A DNA stretch of 64,000 bases from DATBJJ01 sp036556425 (GCA_036556425.1 DATBJJ010000077.1:1-64000), one strand, 5' to 3'; numbered from the stretch's first letter, positions 44,196 to 53,458 are shown. Made by a program: numbers and translations. The notes: generated by a model not told the origin, from the letters alone.

Positions 44196-44989
44196 GATTC
44201 GGCGGAGCCGCTGCCCGTGTCGCCGCGGGGCGGAGTGCTGCTCCCGCCCGACGACGATGAGGGCTCGGCCGGGGCTTGCGCGCTCGCCTCGTGGCGCTCG
44301 CCGCCGGGCGCGCCTCCAGGCCGACGCCGTCCGCGGCGGCGCCGCCGCCGGTTGCGCCGTTCCTGATCGTCGCCGCCCGGCGTCGCGCCGCCCGCCGGCT
44401 GCCCGGCGCGTCCTCCCGCGGGAGGCGGCAGCGGCGCCACCGCGCCGGGACGATACTGGACGACGCCCTCGAGGGCGCGCGCGCGGCGCTCGTCGAAGTC
44501 GAGACGGCTCGACATCGATTCCACGCGCATCTTCAGGTTCTTCACCTCGATCCCCATCCTCGTCGTCTCGAGCACGAGGTTGTGGATCAGCTCGTAGTAG
44601 AGCGCTTCCGCCTGATTGTAGGAGTCGTTCAGCTTCGACTGAATGTGCAACGCCTCGATCATCGGATTCGGGTTGAAGAACAGTTTCAGGATCGGATTGA
44701 AGAGCTTCCGGATCGCCCGCAGGAACGGACGGCTGGATTCGTAGATCGTCCGATCCTCGAACGCGTAGTTGCGCGCGGTCGTCGCGGCATCCTTCCGCTT
44801 GCGATACTGCTCGAGCAGATCCGAGCGCACGCCCTTCGGGTCCAGGAATCGCTCCAGTTTCACGCTCGCGAGCTCGCGGATCTCGTCCTCGGTGTAGTCG
44901 ACGCCGCGCTTCTCGCGAATGCGCGACCGCACCTGCCGCATGATCTGCTCGACGTCTACGCTGTCGCTCTTGACGCTGAAATCACTCAT
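44192..44989 (-). CDS. Hypothetical protein with helical body and basic Pro/Gly-rich tail
   Basis: A 265-residue protein without a signal peptide. Residues 1-180 are mostly helical and charged, with a hydrophobic aromatic patch (FNPILKLFFNPNP) and coiled-coil-like stretches around residues 118-165. From about residue 185 the chain becomes low complexity, with a run of arginines (RRNRRRRRRGRRR) followed by a serine-, proline- and glycine-rich end. The tail could bind nucleic acid or acidic polymers. It sits inside the surface-glycan operon, overlapping the GT4 start by ATGA, so a scaffolding role there is possible. I recognise no family. Confidence 0.65.
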   Translation of the reverse strand: MSDFSVKSDSVDVEQIMRQVRSRIREKRGVDYTEDEIRELASVKLERFLDPKGVRSDLLEQYRKRKDAATTARNYAFEDRTIYESSRPFLRAIRKLFNPILKLFFNPNPMIEALHIQSKLNDSYNQAEALYYELIHNLVLETTRMGIEVKNLKMRVESMSSRLDFDERRARALEGVVQYRPGAVAPLPPPAGGRAGQPAGGATPGGDDQERRNRRRRRRGRRRPGGAPGGERHEASAQAPAEPSSSSGGSSTPPRGDTGSGSAES

Positions 44990-44998
44990 AGCGCTGCT

Positions 44999-46276
44999 TC
45001 ACGTCTTGCTCGCAAGTCTCCGCCGTCCGGCGAACTCGGGCGCTTCCTTGATGCACGTTCCGAGGATGCCGAACGACGTCACGAGCGCCTTCGCGCCGGT
45101 CTTCTCGATGACTGCGGCCGTGGTGCCGACATCGGGATAACCCGCGCCGCTTGAATCCGTCTTGACGGTCTCCCAGTTCCGGAACAGCCGGCCCCACGGG
45201 CTGTCCAGCGCTTCGCGCATCATCCGATTGGCGTTGACCGGATACCAGAAGCTGTCGTGATAGATGACGCTCGCGATGTACGCCCACGGCGCGAGAACGG
45301 TCTTGAGCGACCACTCGATCGGCTTCTTCATCGGGCCCCAGTAGATCTTGTGCTGCATCCGCGACGCGAACGTCATCTTCTTGAACGGGCCGTCGAACTG
45401 CCAGTTCTCGCGCGCCGCGGACGTATCGCCGACGATCTCGATATCGCGGGGGTCGCCGCACCCCAAGCCCATCTCGTGCGCGAGACGGATGAACTTGATC
45501 GACATCGGATCCAGCCCCATCATCTTCGCCGCCACGGCATCGATCGCGACTTGATCCGCGCTCGCGAGGATCACGTTCTTCGCGTGCGGCCGCATGCACC
45601 GCGGTCCCGGTCCGTCTCCCGCGAACGTGCCGTCCATCACCGCGAACACGCCGCGGTGGATCTTCTTCTGAATCATCAGGAGATCCACGAGCGTTTCGTG
45701 GATCACCGGATGCGTCCAGTGCCGGTGCTCGTTCAGCAGCCCGCCGAACGCGTTCTTCATCGCGCCCGTTGTCGTCGTGAACACGTGCGTCTTCACCGTC
45801 GGCAGATGGATGATGTTCTCGCCGATGAAGCGCTTCGGGATCATGAATCCCTTCGGGTACACGTCGTTCAGGCAGGTGAACTTCTTCGTCAGATCGCCGA
45901 CCGCGTCGCGGATGTTGATCCACTCCTCGGTCTCGTAGATGTGGATGTTCCGCAGCTTGTGCGCGTCGACGACGTTGAGCTGCTTGTTCTCGCGCTCGCC
46001 GAGATGCGCGTCGATGACGACGGTGCGGTTGTGGCACGCATGGATGAGCGACGGGTCGTACCCGTCCGCCTTCATCGCCCGGATCACGCCCTCGAGCTGC
46101 CACGGCGTCGTCGACGCCGCCGGGAAGAAGAAATGCCAGGAGATGTTGACCTTGAGCGCCGTGTCGGCGTCCTTCGCGACCACATCCCGGTATCCGGCCA
46201 GGTTCATCAGGGTGTGGTAGTCCTTCAGAACCGTCGCCGGACTGGTGCGCAGAACGGCAACCTTGGATTTCTGCAT
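44999..46276 (-). CDS. DUF362-domain protein
   Basis: A 425-residue protein of the DUF362 family. Typical segments are IGENIIHLPTVKTHVFTT, GAMKNAFGG and VMDGTFAGDGPGPR, then VILASADQVAIDAVAAKMMG. Some DUF362 proteins carry ferredoxin-like 4Fe-4S domains; this one shows no CxxCxxC group, so it is the cluster-free form. The biochemical role of the family is unsettled. Here it lies between a UbiA-type phosphoribosyltransferase and glycosyltransferases, 7 nt from the former, which suggests a role in the same surface polymer pathway. The ATG at 46276 begins the conserved region. Confidence 0.82.
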   Translation of the reverse strand: MQKSKVAVLRTSPATVLKDYHTLMNLAGYRDVVAKDADTALKVNISWHFFFPAASTTPWQLEGVIRAMKADGYDPSLIHACHNRTVVIDAHLGERENKQLNVVDAHKLRNIHIYETEEWINIRDAVGDLTKKFTCLNDVYPKGFMIPKRFIGENIIHLPTVKTHVFTTTTGAMKNAFGGLLNEHRHWTHPVIHETLVDLLMIQKKIHRGVFAVMDGTFAGDGPGPRCMRPHAKNVILASADQVAIDAVAAKMMGLDPMSIKFIRLAHEMGLGCGDPRDIEIVGDTSAARENWQFDGPFKKMTFASRMQHKIYWGPMKKPIEWSLKTVLAPWAYIASVIYHDSFWYPVNANRMMREALDSPWGRLFRNWETVKTDSSGAGYPDVGTTAAVIEKTGAKALVTSFGILGTCIKEAPEFAGRRRLASKT

Positions 46277-46283
46277 AACTGGA

Positions 46284-47237
46284 TTATAGGCCCCGGCCCA
46301 ACGGACTATAGATGATGAGGGCCACGGTCGCGGCCCAGAGCCCCACGCAGATGAGCAGGGGCTTGTCGGTGAGCAGCAAGTCCGCCGGGCTGCCGCCGCC
46401 TTCCTTCTGATGAACGAGATAGAGGTACCGGAAAATCCCGTAGAGCGGAAACGGCAGGGTCATCCAGAGCAGATCGGTCCCGAACTTCTCCACCGTCTCC
46501 GGGCTCACCGTGTAGAACGCGTACGCGACGATCGTCGACGCGGTGACGACCGCAATCATCTGATCGAGCAAGTACGGACTGTATTCCTCGAGAATGCGCC
46601 GGTGCCCGGTCGCGCCGTCCCCCAGCAGCACCAATTCGTGCCGCCGCTTGCTCAGCGCGAGAAAGAGGGCGAGCAGCAGCATCAGCACGTAGAGCCAGTG
46701 GCTCGCCTGGACGCCGATCGCGACGGCGCCGCTCGCGGCGCGGATGACGAATCCGATCGCGATCGTGAGCACGTCGATGATCACCGTGTGCTTCAACGGC
46801 CCCGAGTAGAGGCTGAGCAGCGCGAGATACGATGCGGCCAGGGCGCCGAACGACGGCTGCAGCCAGAACGCCGCGGCGAGTCCGGCGCTCGCGAGCGCCG
46901 CCGCCGCGACGAGCGCGCTCCGCACGGGCAGCGCGCCGGACGCGATCGGCCGATGCATCTTGACCGGATGCCGGCGATCCGCTTCGCGATCCGCGACGTC
47001 GTTGATCAGGTACACGGCGCCGGAGAGGGCGCAGAAGATCACGAACGCTGCGGTGGCCTGCAGGACCGCGATCGGATCCAGCAGTCGTTGACCGAAGAGC
47101 AGCGCGACAAAGACGAAGAGATTCTTCGTCCACTGCGAGGGCCGGAGCGAGAGTACGAGGCTGACGGCCAGCGGACGCGCAGGTACCGGCTGTGTATCGA
47201 CGCGATCGGTGAGATTCGAAACTGTGTGTCGCGCCAT
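46284..47237 (-). CDS. UbiA-family decaprenyl-phosphate phosphoribosyltransferase-like protein
   Basis: A 317-residue integral membrane prenyltransferase with about eight helices. The first aspartate-rich motif is NDVADREAD at 79-87, followed by RRHPVKMHRPIASG, the form typical of decaprenyl-phosphate phosphoribosyltransferases; the second motif region includes SGPLKHTVIIDVL. In actinobacteria this enzyme starts decaprenyl-phosphate-arabinose synthesis. A matching epimerase pair is not in the window, so the role here (a pentose-lipid donor for the surface glycan) is inference. It lies 28 nt after the STAS gene. Confidence 0.82.
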   Translation of the reverse strand: MARHTVSNLTDRVDTQPVPARPLAVSLVLSLRPSQWTKNLFVFVALLFGQRLLDPIAVLQATAAFVIFCALSGAVYLINDVADREADRRHPVKMHRPIASGALPVRSALVAAAALASAGLAAAFWLQPSFGALAASYLALLSLYSGPLKHTVIIDVLTIAIGFVIRAASGAVAIGVQASHWLYVLMLLLALFLALSKRRHELVLLGDGATGHRRILEEYSPYLLDQMIAVVTASTIVAYAFYTVSPETVEKFGTDLLWMTLPFPLYGIFRYLYLVHQKEGGGSPADLLLTDKPLLICVGLWAATVALIIYSPLGRGL

Positions 47238-47265
47238 CCTGAGCGCGGCGGGACCCTGCGGCCGC

Positions 47266-47604
47266 TTAGTTGAAGCTCTTGACGGCTTCCGGCTCGGATT
47301 CGTACGTCTCGAAAACGGTCAGCAGCTTGGTGATTGCGAGCAGGTCCTGAATTCGCTTCGTCAGATTGAGCAGCTTGAGCTTTCCGCCTTGGCGGCTCAC
47401 CGTCGTGTACGTCCGGACGATCTCGCCGAGGCCGGCGCTGTCGATGTACGGGACGCCCTCGAGATTGAGCAGCAGCCGCTTGCGGTCCTGCTGGATGAGC
47501 GAGTTGATCTTGTCCTTGAGCAATTCATCGCCTTCGCCGAGCGTCATCTTGCCCTTCAGGTCGAGAATCGTCACGCCGTCGACGACCCGTTCCTCGATCT
47601 GCAT
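47266..47604 (-). CDS. STAS-domain anti-sigma factor antagonist (SpoIIAA-like)
   Basis: A 112-residue single STAS domain. The predicted phosphorylation serine is Ser56 in YIDSAGLGEIV, with VTILDLKGKMTLGEGD at the start. Such proteins are switched by kinase/phosphatase pairs and bind anti-sigma factors or act as partner switches. GGAGGAGAGG ends 3-4 nt before the ATG, a strong ribosome-binding site. A TTGACA at 47678-47673 may be a -35, but the best -10 (TAGTAC) is only 15 nt away. It heads the surface-glycan operon, so it may gate its expression or activity. No cognate kinase is in the window. Confidence 0.9.
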   Translation of the reverse strand: MQIEERVVDGVTILDLKGKMTLGEGDELLKDKINSLIQQDRKRLLLNLEGVPYIDSAGLGEIVRTYTTVSRQGGKLKLLNLTKRIQDLLAITKLLTVFETYESEPEAVKSFN

Positions 47605-47768
47605 CGCCTCTCCTCCAGCCCATTCGTTACGTGCTAAAAAGACCGGCCAGCGTACTACGCGGGTTCAAAAACTGTCAAGAAATGCACACCTTGTCAGCGG
47701 TCCGTGGTCCTCTCACTGCACTTTGACACGCCCGCCCGACTGCAGTTCCCGAAGTGCGTAAATCCGGG

Positions 47769-47787
47769 GCTGGGGTCTGACCCCAGC
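47769..47787. repeat. GGGGTC-type palindrome downstream of the small barrel gene
   Basis: GCTGGGGTCTGACCCCAGC is a nine-bp perfect inverted repeat around one base, directly after the stop of the gene at 47788. It is not followed by a T-run on either strand, so it is more likely a dispersed palindrome than an intrinsic terminator. It shares its core with 25195-25207. Confidence 0.55.
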
Positions 47788-48591
47788 TTAGAACCGGAAC
47801 ACCAGCCCCGCTTGGGCGTTGACGATCACGGGCCGAAAGCTGATTGGCTCGAGGCCGTCGAGCAGGTCCGAGACGATTGACGGCGCGCCTTCGGCCTGAA
47901 ATCTCAGATCGTAGTCGCCGAAATAGAACCCCCGGACCTCTCCCATGACCGCGACCCGGCTGCCGCCAATTCGCAGCCCGATGCCGCCGTTGATGCCGGC
48001 GCGCCGGCTCGATTGCCCCGGAACGGCGGCCAGACGAACGCGCGCGTTCAGGCCGGGAACGGGGATGTCCGCGAGCTCCGCGGAGACGGGGACCGACCCC
48101 GTGATGTTGATGTCCGGAAGAAGGCTCAGGCCTCCCGAGGCGAAGAGGCCAATCGGTCCAGGCGTCCGCAGCCGCGCGTTCACCGACAGCAGGTAGAGCC
48201 GGTCGGCATCGAGGCGGCCGTCGCCGATGATGACCGCGCCTCGGAAGCCCTGAAACGGCGGAACGTTTCCCGCAAGCGAGTACCGCGTGCCGGCGACGTC
48301 GAAGCCGACGTCGGTGACGTCGAGCCGTCCTTCGATCCCGATGACGCCGAGCTCGAACGCGAGCGCGCCGCCGAACGCGAGGCCGCCGTCCGCTTTGATC
48401 TCGAGCGGTCTCGGCGCGGTGATGTCGACGCCCGGAAGCGACGGCGTCGACGCGCGCAGCGTGAGCCGTTCGTCGTACACCGGGTACGCCGTGCCGACGA
48501 AGATCGTGAGGTCGCCGCCTTGCGCGTGCGCGCGCGTGGCGGACGCGAGCAGCACGAGGAGAGATGCACACAGCAGAGTCGATTGACGCAC
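47788..48591 (-). CDS. Small outer-membrane beta-barrel-like protein
   Basis: A 267-residue exported protein with a signal peptide (LLCASLLVLLASATRAHAQ) and alternating hydrophobic strands rich in glycine. It ends in NAQAGLVFRF, the terminal-phenylalanine signal of outer-membrane barrels. No enzymatic motif is seen. It lies 22 nt downstream of the RND pump gene on the same strand and may be co-transcribed, but it is far too small to be a TolC-type channel. Function unknown. Confidence 0.7.
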   Translation of the reverse strand: MRQSTLLCASLLVLLASATRAHAQGGDLTIFVGTAYPVYDERLTLRASTPSLPGVDITAPRPLEIKADGGLAFGGALAFELGVIGIEGRLDVTDVGFDVAGTRYSLAGNVPPFQGFRGAVIIGDGRLDADRLYLLSVNARLRTPGPIGLFASGGLSLLPDINITGSVPVSAELADIPVPGLNARVRLAAVPGQSSRRAGINGGIGLRIGGSRVAVMGEVRGFYFGDYDLRFQAEGAPSIVSDLLDGLEPISFRPVIVNAQAGLVFRF

Positions 48592-48613
48592 GTCCGCGCT
48601 CCGATCTCGACGG

Positions 48614-51600
48614 CTACGATGCCGGCTCGGGTTCGTGCACGCGGTGCCCCCCGCCGCCGAATCGCTCGCGCAGCGTCTGCACCACGACGTAAAGCACAGG
48701 AATGAACAGCAGGTTCAACAGCGTCGAGACGAGCATGCCGCCCGCGACCGTCGTTCCGACCGATCGACGCGCGACTTGACCGGCGCCGGTCGCGACGACG
48801 AGCGGAATGACGCCGAGCACGAAGGCGAGCGACGTCATCAGGATCGGCCGGAGCCGGATGCGCGCTGCCTCGATCGCGGCCTCGACGATCGGGAGCCCGC
48901 GATCCCGCAGCTGCTCCGCGAATTCGACGATCAGAATCGCGTTCTTCGCCGCGAGGCCGATCAGCATCACGAGTCCGACCTGGCAGTACACGTCGTTCGC
49001 CAATCCACGCGACCACTGCGCCGAGAGCGCGCCGAGCACGGCAATCGGCACGCCGAGGAGCACGATGAACGGCAGCACGAGGCTCTCGTACTGCGCGGCG
49101 AGCGTGAGATAGACGAGCAGGAGCGCGAGGCCGAAGATCAAGTAGGCCTGCCGTCCGGCCTTCGTTTCCTCGAGCGAGATGCCGGACCACGCGTAGCCCA
49201 TGCCTTCGGGCAGGCTGCTCTCGGCGATCCGCTCCATCTCGCGAAGCGCCTCACCCGAGCTCACGCCGGCGGCCGCCGCGCCGTTGATCGATGCCGAACG
49301 AAACAGGTTGAAATGATTGATGACCTGCGGCGCGGTCGTCTCTTTCATCTGCACGACCTGCTCGATCGGCACCATTTCTCCGGTTCGCGTCCGCGCGTAG
49401 AGCTGCTTCAGCCCTTGCGGATTCGAGCGGAACTCCTGCGACGCCTGCACGTACACGCGGTACGCGCGGTTGTTGAACTCGAAGTCGTTCACGTATTGCG
49501 ATCCGAGAAAGATCTGCAGCGCGCTCGTGACTTCGGCGAGCGGCAGGCCGAGCGCCAGCGCGCGCTGCCGATCGATCGTGACCTGAAGCTGCGGATCGTT
49601 GGCGGTGAACGGGCTGAAGAGGCCCGGGCGCAGCAGGCGCGAACGATTGCCGGCTCCGCTGATGGCGCGCGTCGCGTCGGCGAGCCGCGTGATGTCGCCG
49701 CCGCTCTGATCCAGCACCTGGAACTCGAATCCGCCGAAGCGGCTCAAGCCCTGAATCGCCGGCGGCGTGAATCCCACGACGATCGCTCCCGGGATCCCGA
49801 AGAGCTGCCCGCCGATCCGTCCCAGCACCGACTGCACCGAGTGCTCGTCGCCGATGCGCTCCTCGAACGGTTTGAGCCGCGCGAACATCAGCCCCTGATT
49901 CGAGGCGGCGCCGCTGAAGCTGAATCCCATGACGGAGAAGAGCGCCATCACGTCCGGATCCTTGCGGATGATCGCCTCGGCCTGCCGCGCGATGTTGCTC
50001 GTGTACTCGAGCGACGCCCCGGACGGACCCTGCACCTGGATGATGAAGTAGCCAGGATCCTCTTCCGGAATGAACGCCTGTGGCACGGAGCGATAGACCC
50101 ACCACGTCAAGCCGAGCGTTGCGACGAACACGAGCACGACTCCCCAGCGCAGGCGGAAGCCGCCGCGAAGGACCCGCACGTACCAATGCGTGCCGGCCGC
50201 GACGCCCCGCTCGAACAACGTGAAGAAGCGTCCCTTCTGATGGGTCGAGCGTTCCAGCAGCAGCGCCGACAACGCCGGCGTCAGCGTGATGGCGTTGAAC
50301 ACCGACAGCGCGACGGCGAACGCGATCGTGATCGAGAACTGCGCGTAGAGCCGCCCCGTCGTGCCTGGGAAGAACGCCACGGGGACGAACACCGCGATCA
50401 GCACCAGCCCCGTCGCGATGACGGCGCCGAGCACTTCGCGCATCGCGTCGGACGCCGCCTTGCGCGCGGTCACTTTGTATTCCTGGATGTGCCGCTCGAT
50501 GTTCTCGATCACGACGATCGCGTCGTCGACGACGATGCCCGTGGCGAGGATGATGCCGAAGAGCGTCAGCGTGTTGATCGAGAAGCCCATCAGCTTCACG
50601 AACGCGAACGCGCCGACGAGCGAGACGGGAATCGTGATCGCCGGGATGAGCGTGCTGCGCCATGTCTGCAGGAAGATGAAGATGACGAGCACGACGAGCG
50701 CGATGGCTTCGGCCAGCGTCTTCAACACTTCCTTGATCGACGCCTGCACGACGTCCGTCGTGTTGAACGCGACCAGATACTCCATGCCGGGCGGGAACGA
50801 GGCCTTCAAGCGCTCGAGCTCCGCGACGACCGCGCGCTCGACGTCGAGCGAGTTGGCGGCGGGAAGCTGCGTGACGCCGAAGCCGACCGCTTGAACGCCC
50901 TGGAAGCGCAGCTCCGCGGCGTAGGTTTCCGCGCCGAGCTCCGCGCGTCCGACATCCTTCAGCCGCACGAGCGATCCGTCCTTGCCGCTCTTCAGGATGA
51001 TGTTGTCGAACTCAGCCGCTTCGGACAGACGTCCGAGCGCGCGCACGCTGAGCTGATACATCTGCCCGGATGGCGCCGGCGCCTGGCCGAGACTGCCGGC
51101 GGCGACCTGCACATTCTGCTCGCGCAAGGCTTGGACGACGTCGCCGGCGGTCAGGCTTCGTGCGGCAAGGCGATCGGGATCGATCCACAGCCGCATCGAG
51201 TACTTGCGCTCGCCGAAGACGACGACGTCGCCGACGCCAGGCACGCGCTTGATCGCGTCCCTCACGAAGACGTCCAGATAGTTGCTGAGGAAGAGCGAGT
51301 CGTAGCTGCCCTGCCGGGAAAAGACGCCGACCGCCATGACGAATCCGGTCGACTGCTTCTGCACGGTGATGCCGGTGGTGCGCACTTCCGCCGGCATGCG
51401 GCCCAGCACCTGGTTCACGCGGTTCTGCACGTCGACGGCCGCGACGTCCTGATCGCGCGTGACGTCGAACGTCACCGTGATCGTCGCGACGCCGCTGTTC
51501 GTGCTCGACGACGTCATGTAGAGCATGCCCTCGACGCCGTTGATCGCCTGCTCGAGCGGCGTCGTCACGGCGGTCTCGACTTCCTGTGCGTTCGCGCCCG

Positions 51601-51751
51601 TGTAGACCGCCGTCACGTTGACCTGCGGCGGCGCGAGGCTCGGGTACTGCGCGACAGGCATCGTCGGGATCGCGACCGCGCCCGCGAGAATCAGCACGAG
51701 CGAGCAGACGGACGCCAGGATGGGACGGCGGATGAAGGTATCGACGAACAT
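48614..51751 (-). CDS. RND multidrug efflux permease, AcrB/HAE1 family
   Basis: At 1045 residues this is the usual AcrB length. It starts with FVDTFIRRPILASV and has two six-helix halves with large periplasmic loops. Proton-relay residues are the Asp pair in ATGIVVDDAIVVIEN and the lysine in LAAKNAILIVEF. FPGTTGRLYAQFSITIAFA is typical of the HAE1 branch. It would export hydrophobic compounds from the periplasm and inner membrane through an adaptor and an outer-membrane channel. The adaptor gene lies 9 nt upstream; no TolC-like channel gene is present here. Confidence 0.96.
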   Translation of the reverse strand: MFVDTFIRRPILASVCSLVLILAGAVAIPTMPVAQYPSLAPPQVNVTAVYTGANAQEVETAVTTPLEQAINGVEGMLYMTSSSTNSGVATITVTFDVTRDQDVAAVDVQNRVNQVLGRMPAEVRTTGITVQKQSTGFVMAVGVFSRQGSYDSLFLSNYLDVFVRDAIKRVPGVGDVVVFGERKYSMRLWIDPDRLAARSLTAGDVVQALREQNVQVAAGSLGQAPAPSGQMYQLSVRALGRLSEAAEFDNIILKSGKDGSLVRLKDVGRAELGAETYAAELRFQGVQAVGFGVTQLPAANSLDVERAVVAELERLKASFPPGMEYLVAFNTTDVVQASIKEVLKTLAEAIALVVLVIFIFLQTWRSTLIPAITIPVSLVGAFAFVKLMGFSINTLTLFGIILATGIVVDDAIVVIENIERHIQEYKVTARKAASDAMREVLGAVIATGLVLIAVFVPVAFFPGTTGRLYAQFSITIAFAVALSVFNAITLTPALSALLLERSTHQKGRFFTLFERGVAAGTHWYVRVLRGGFRLRWGVVLVFVATLGLTWWVYRSVPQAFIPEEDPGYFIIQVQGPSGASLEYTSNIARQAEAIIRKDPDVMALFSVMGFSFSGAASNQGLMFARLKPFEERIGDEHSVQSVLGRIGGQLFGIPGAIVVGFTPPAIQGLSRFGGFEFQVLDQSGGDITRLADATRAISGAGNRSRLLRPGLFSPFTANDPQLQVTIDRQRALALGLPLAEVTSALQIFLGSQYVNDFEFNNRAYRVYVQASQEFRSNPQGLKQLYARTRTGEMVPIEQVVQMKETTAPQVINHFNLFRSASINGAAAAGVSSGEALREMERIAESSLPEGMGYAWSGISLEETKAGRQAYLIFGLALLLVYLTLAAQYESLVLPFIVLLGVPIAVLGALSAQWSRGLANDVYCQVGLVMLIGLAAKNAILIVEFAEQLRDRGLPIVEAAIEAARIRLRPILMTSLAFVLGVIPLVVATGAGQVARRSVGTTVAGGMLVSTLLNLLFIPVLYVVVQTLRERFGGGGHRVHEPEPAS

Positions 51752-51760
51752 GGCGCGCCC

Positions 51761-52861
51761 CTACTCCGCGCGGACCGGCGCGCCGTCGCCGATCTTCTGG
51801 ATGCCGGAGACGATCACGCGCTCGCCCGCCTTCAGCCCGCTGAGGACGACGTAGTCGTTGCCGACGAGCTCACCGACCTGGATGGGCTTCTGCTTCGCGA
51901 CGAGACCGCCTTGCTGGCCCTGCTCCGCGACGAAGCAGAAGAACTGCCCGCCGATGCGCAGCACCGCGGTAATCGGAATCGTCAGTCCATCGCTCGTGCG
52001 CCAGACGATCCGCGATCGCACGAACTGCAGGACGCGAACGCTCGGCGGCACGTCGCGCAGCGCGCTCTTGACGAGCACCGTCTGCGTCGCATCGTCCACG
52101 CGGGGCGCGATGAACGTGATCGGGTTCACCGCCAGCACTTTTCCATCGGAGTCGAGCAGCTGCACCGGGAGGCCGAGACGCAGCTGCGGGGATCGATCGA
52201 GCGGCACTTGCACGTACGCTTCGAGGGACTGGTTATCGTCGATCGTCGTGATGACCGTCGCGGTCGTGACGCGATCGCCAGTGCGCACGGGAATGTCGCC
52301 GACGATGCCGGCTTGCGGCGCGTCGACGCGATAGTAGCCGAGCTCGACGCGGCCTTCGCGGACCTGCGCCTCCAGCGCCGCGAACTGCGCTTCGGCGGCG
52401 CGCAGCGAATTCTGCGCTTGATCGTATTCCGCCTTGCTGACGGCGCCCGCGGCGACGAGCGCTTCGAGCCGCTTCGTCTGTTGCCGCCAGTACTGCACGT
52501 CCGCCTCGATGCCGGCGCGGTTCGCTTCGGTGCTCGTCACGGCGGCGCGCTGCTTGGCTTCGTTGATCTGGACGAGCGGCGTCCCGACGCTCACACGCTG
52601 TCCGGATTTGACGTAGACGCGCGTGATCGTCCCGTCGACTTCCGGCTGCACCGTCGTCGATCGCAGCGATCGCAGCGTGGCGATGAACTCGGACGCATCT
52701 TCGATCGGCGTCGGCGCGAGCGTGGATACTTTCACGGCGGACGGCGGCGGCGCGCCGGCGGCGCCTTGAGCCGGGGTGTTGCCGCGGCACGCGCCAACGA
52801 GAACCGAGATGCCGACAACGATAAAGGCTGCCGAACGAACGAACGTTTTCTCGGATGCCAT
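51761..52861 (-). CDS. RND efflux periplasmic adaptor (membrane fusion) lipoprotein
   Basis: A 366-residue HlyD/AcrA-type adaptor. An N-terminal lipoprotein signal ends in the lipobox LVGAC, so it should be anchored by a lipidated cysteine. It then has the lipoyl half-motif VQPEVDGTITRVYVKSGQRV, an alpha-helical hairpin (about residues 105-165), the second lipoyl half YRVDAPQAGIVGD and a beta-barrel domain. It connects the AcrB-like pump to an outer-membrane channel. The ATG at 52861 is chosen over a TTG at 52870. Confidence 0.95.
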   Translation of the reverse strand: MASEKTFVRSAAFIVVGISVLVGACRGNTPAQGAAGAPPPSAVKVSTLAPTPIEDASEFIATLRSLRSTTVQPEVDGTITRVYVKSGQRVSVGTPLVQINEAKQRAAVTSTEANRAGIEADVQYWRQQTKRLEALVAAGAVSKAEYDQAQNSLRAAEAQFAALEAQVREGRVELGYYRVDAPQAGIVGDIPVRTGDRVTTATVITTIDDNQSLEAYVQVPLDRSPQLRLGLPVQLLDSDGKVLAVNPITFIAPRVDDATQTVLVKSALRDVPPSVRVLQFVRSRIVWRTSDGLTIPITAVLRIGGQFFCFVAEQGQQGGLVAKQKPIQVGELVGNDYVVLSGLKAGERVIVSGIQKIGDGAPVRAE

Positions 52862-52975
52862 GGGGAACAACTCGACAACGTGGAGGCGCGGAGACAGCGG
52901 GTCCGCGCGTCAGGTGGCCCGTCAGTCCAATTAAATCGCAGACGAGCGAGGGTGCGGAAACTAATTTTTGGCGAG

Positions 52976-53003
52976 AAAAAGGCCACGTCATCCGTGGCCT
53001 TTT
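52976..53003 (-). terminator. Intrinsic terminator of the zinc-ribbon gene (symmetric)
   Basis: AAAAGGCCACG at 52977-52987 pairs perfectly with CGTGGCCTTTT at 52993-53003 around a five-nt loop. Read on the minus strand it ends in TTTTTCTC, so it stops transcription from the gene at 53025. The plus strand also has four Ts, so it could work both ways. It shields the efflux operon from upstream transcription. Confidence 0.8.
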
Positions 53004-53024
53004 CAGCGTTTCGTCAAACGGCGG

Positions 53025-53336
53025 CTAGATGCCGCCCGCGCCGGCGAACTTGCGCTGCTGGAAGCATTCCCGGCAGAACACCGGGCGCCCCTGCGTCGGT
53101 CTGAACGGGACGGTCGTCTCTTTCCCACAGGCCGAGCAATTCGTCGTCGTCTCGACGCGCTCTCGTGATGCCGGTCCACCGGGGGCGGGCCGCGACGCGC
53201 GCTTCGCTTTACAACTCTTACATCGCTTGGGCTCGTTCTTGAAGTTCTTGTCGGCAAAAAACAACTGCTCACCCGCCGTCCAAGTGAACTCCGTCCCGCA
53301 GTCCACACACGTCAACGACTTGTCCTGGAACTCCAT
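53025..53336 (-). CDS. Double zinc-ribbon protein
   Basis: A 103-residue protein with four Cys pairs: CVDC near residue 10, CKSC near 39, CSAC near 67 and CREC near 88. This makes two treble-clef or ribbon units that would each bind one zinc. The linker (KAKRASRPAPGGPASRERVE) is basic and flexible, suggesting nucleic-acid binding. Such small zinc-ribbon proteins are widespread in Acidobacteriota and Deltaproteobacteria with no assigned role. It sits about 150 bp downstream of rpsU on the same strand and has its own intrinsic terminator. Confidence 0.82.
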   Translation of the reverse strand: MEFQDKSLTCVDCGTEFTWTAGEQLFFADKNFKNEPKRCKSCKAKRASRPAPGGPASRERVETTTNCSACGKETTVPFRPTQGRPVFCRECFQQRKFAGAGGI

Positions 53337-53458
53337 CGGTTCTACCTCTCACCAACTCGAGCCCACCGCTCGCGGGACGGCACCCGCAACGGCAGCGACG
53401 TCGCGCGCGCCGCACCATCATCGGCGCGGCCGCGCGCGCATCGCACTATCTTCAGCTC

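Noticed and set aside
48635..53104. A 1489-codon open frame on the plus strand antisense to the RND pump and adaptor
   Set aside because: It mirrors two well-conserved genes on the other strand, its translation is Arg/Asp/His-rich low complexity, and it has no recognisable domain. High GC makes such long shadow frames common.
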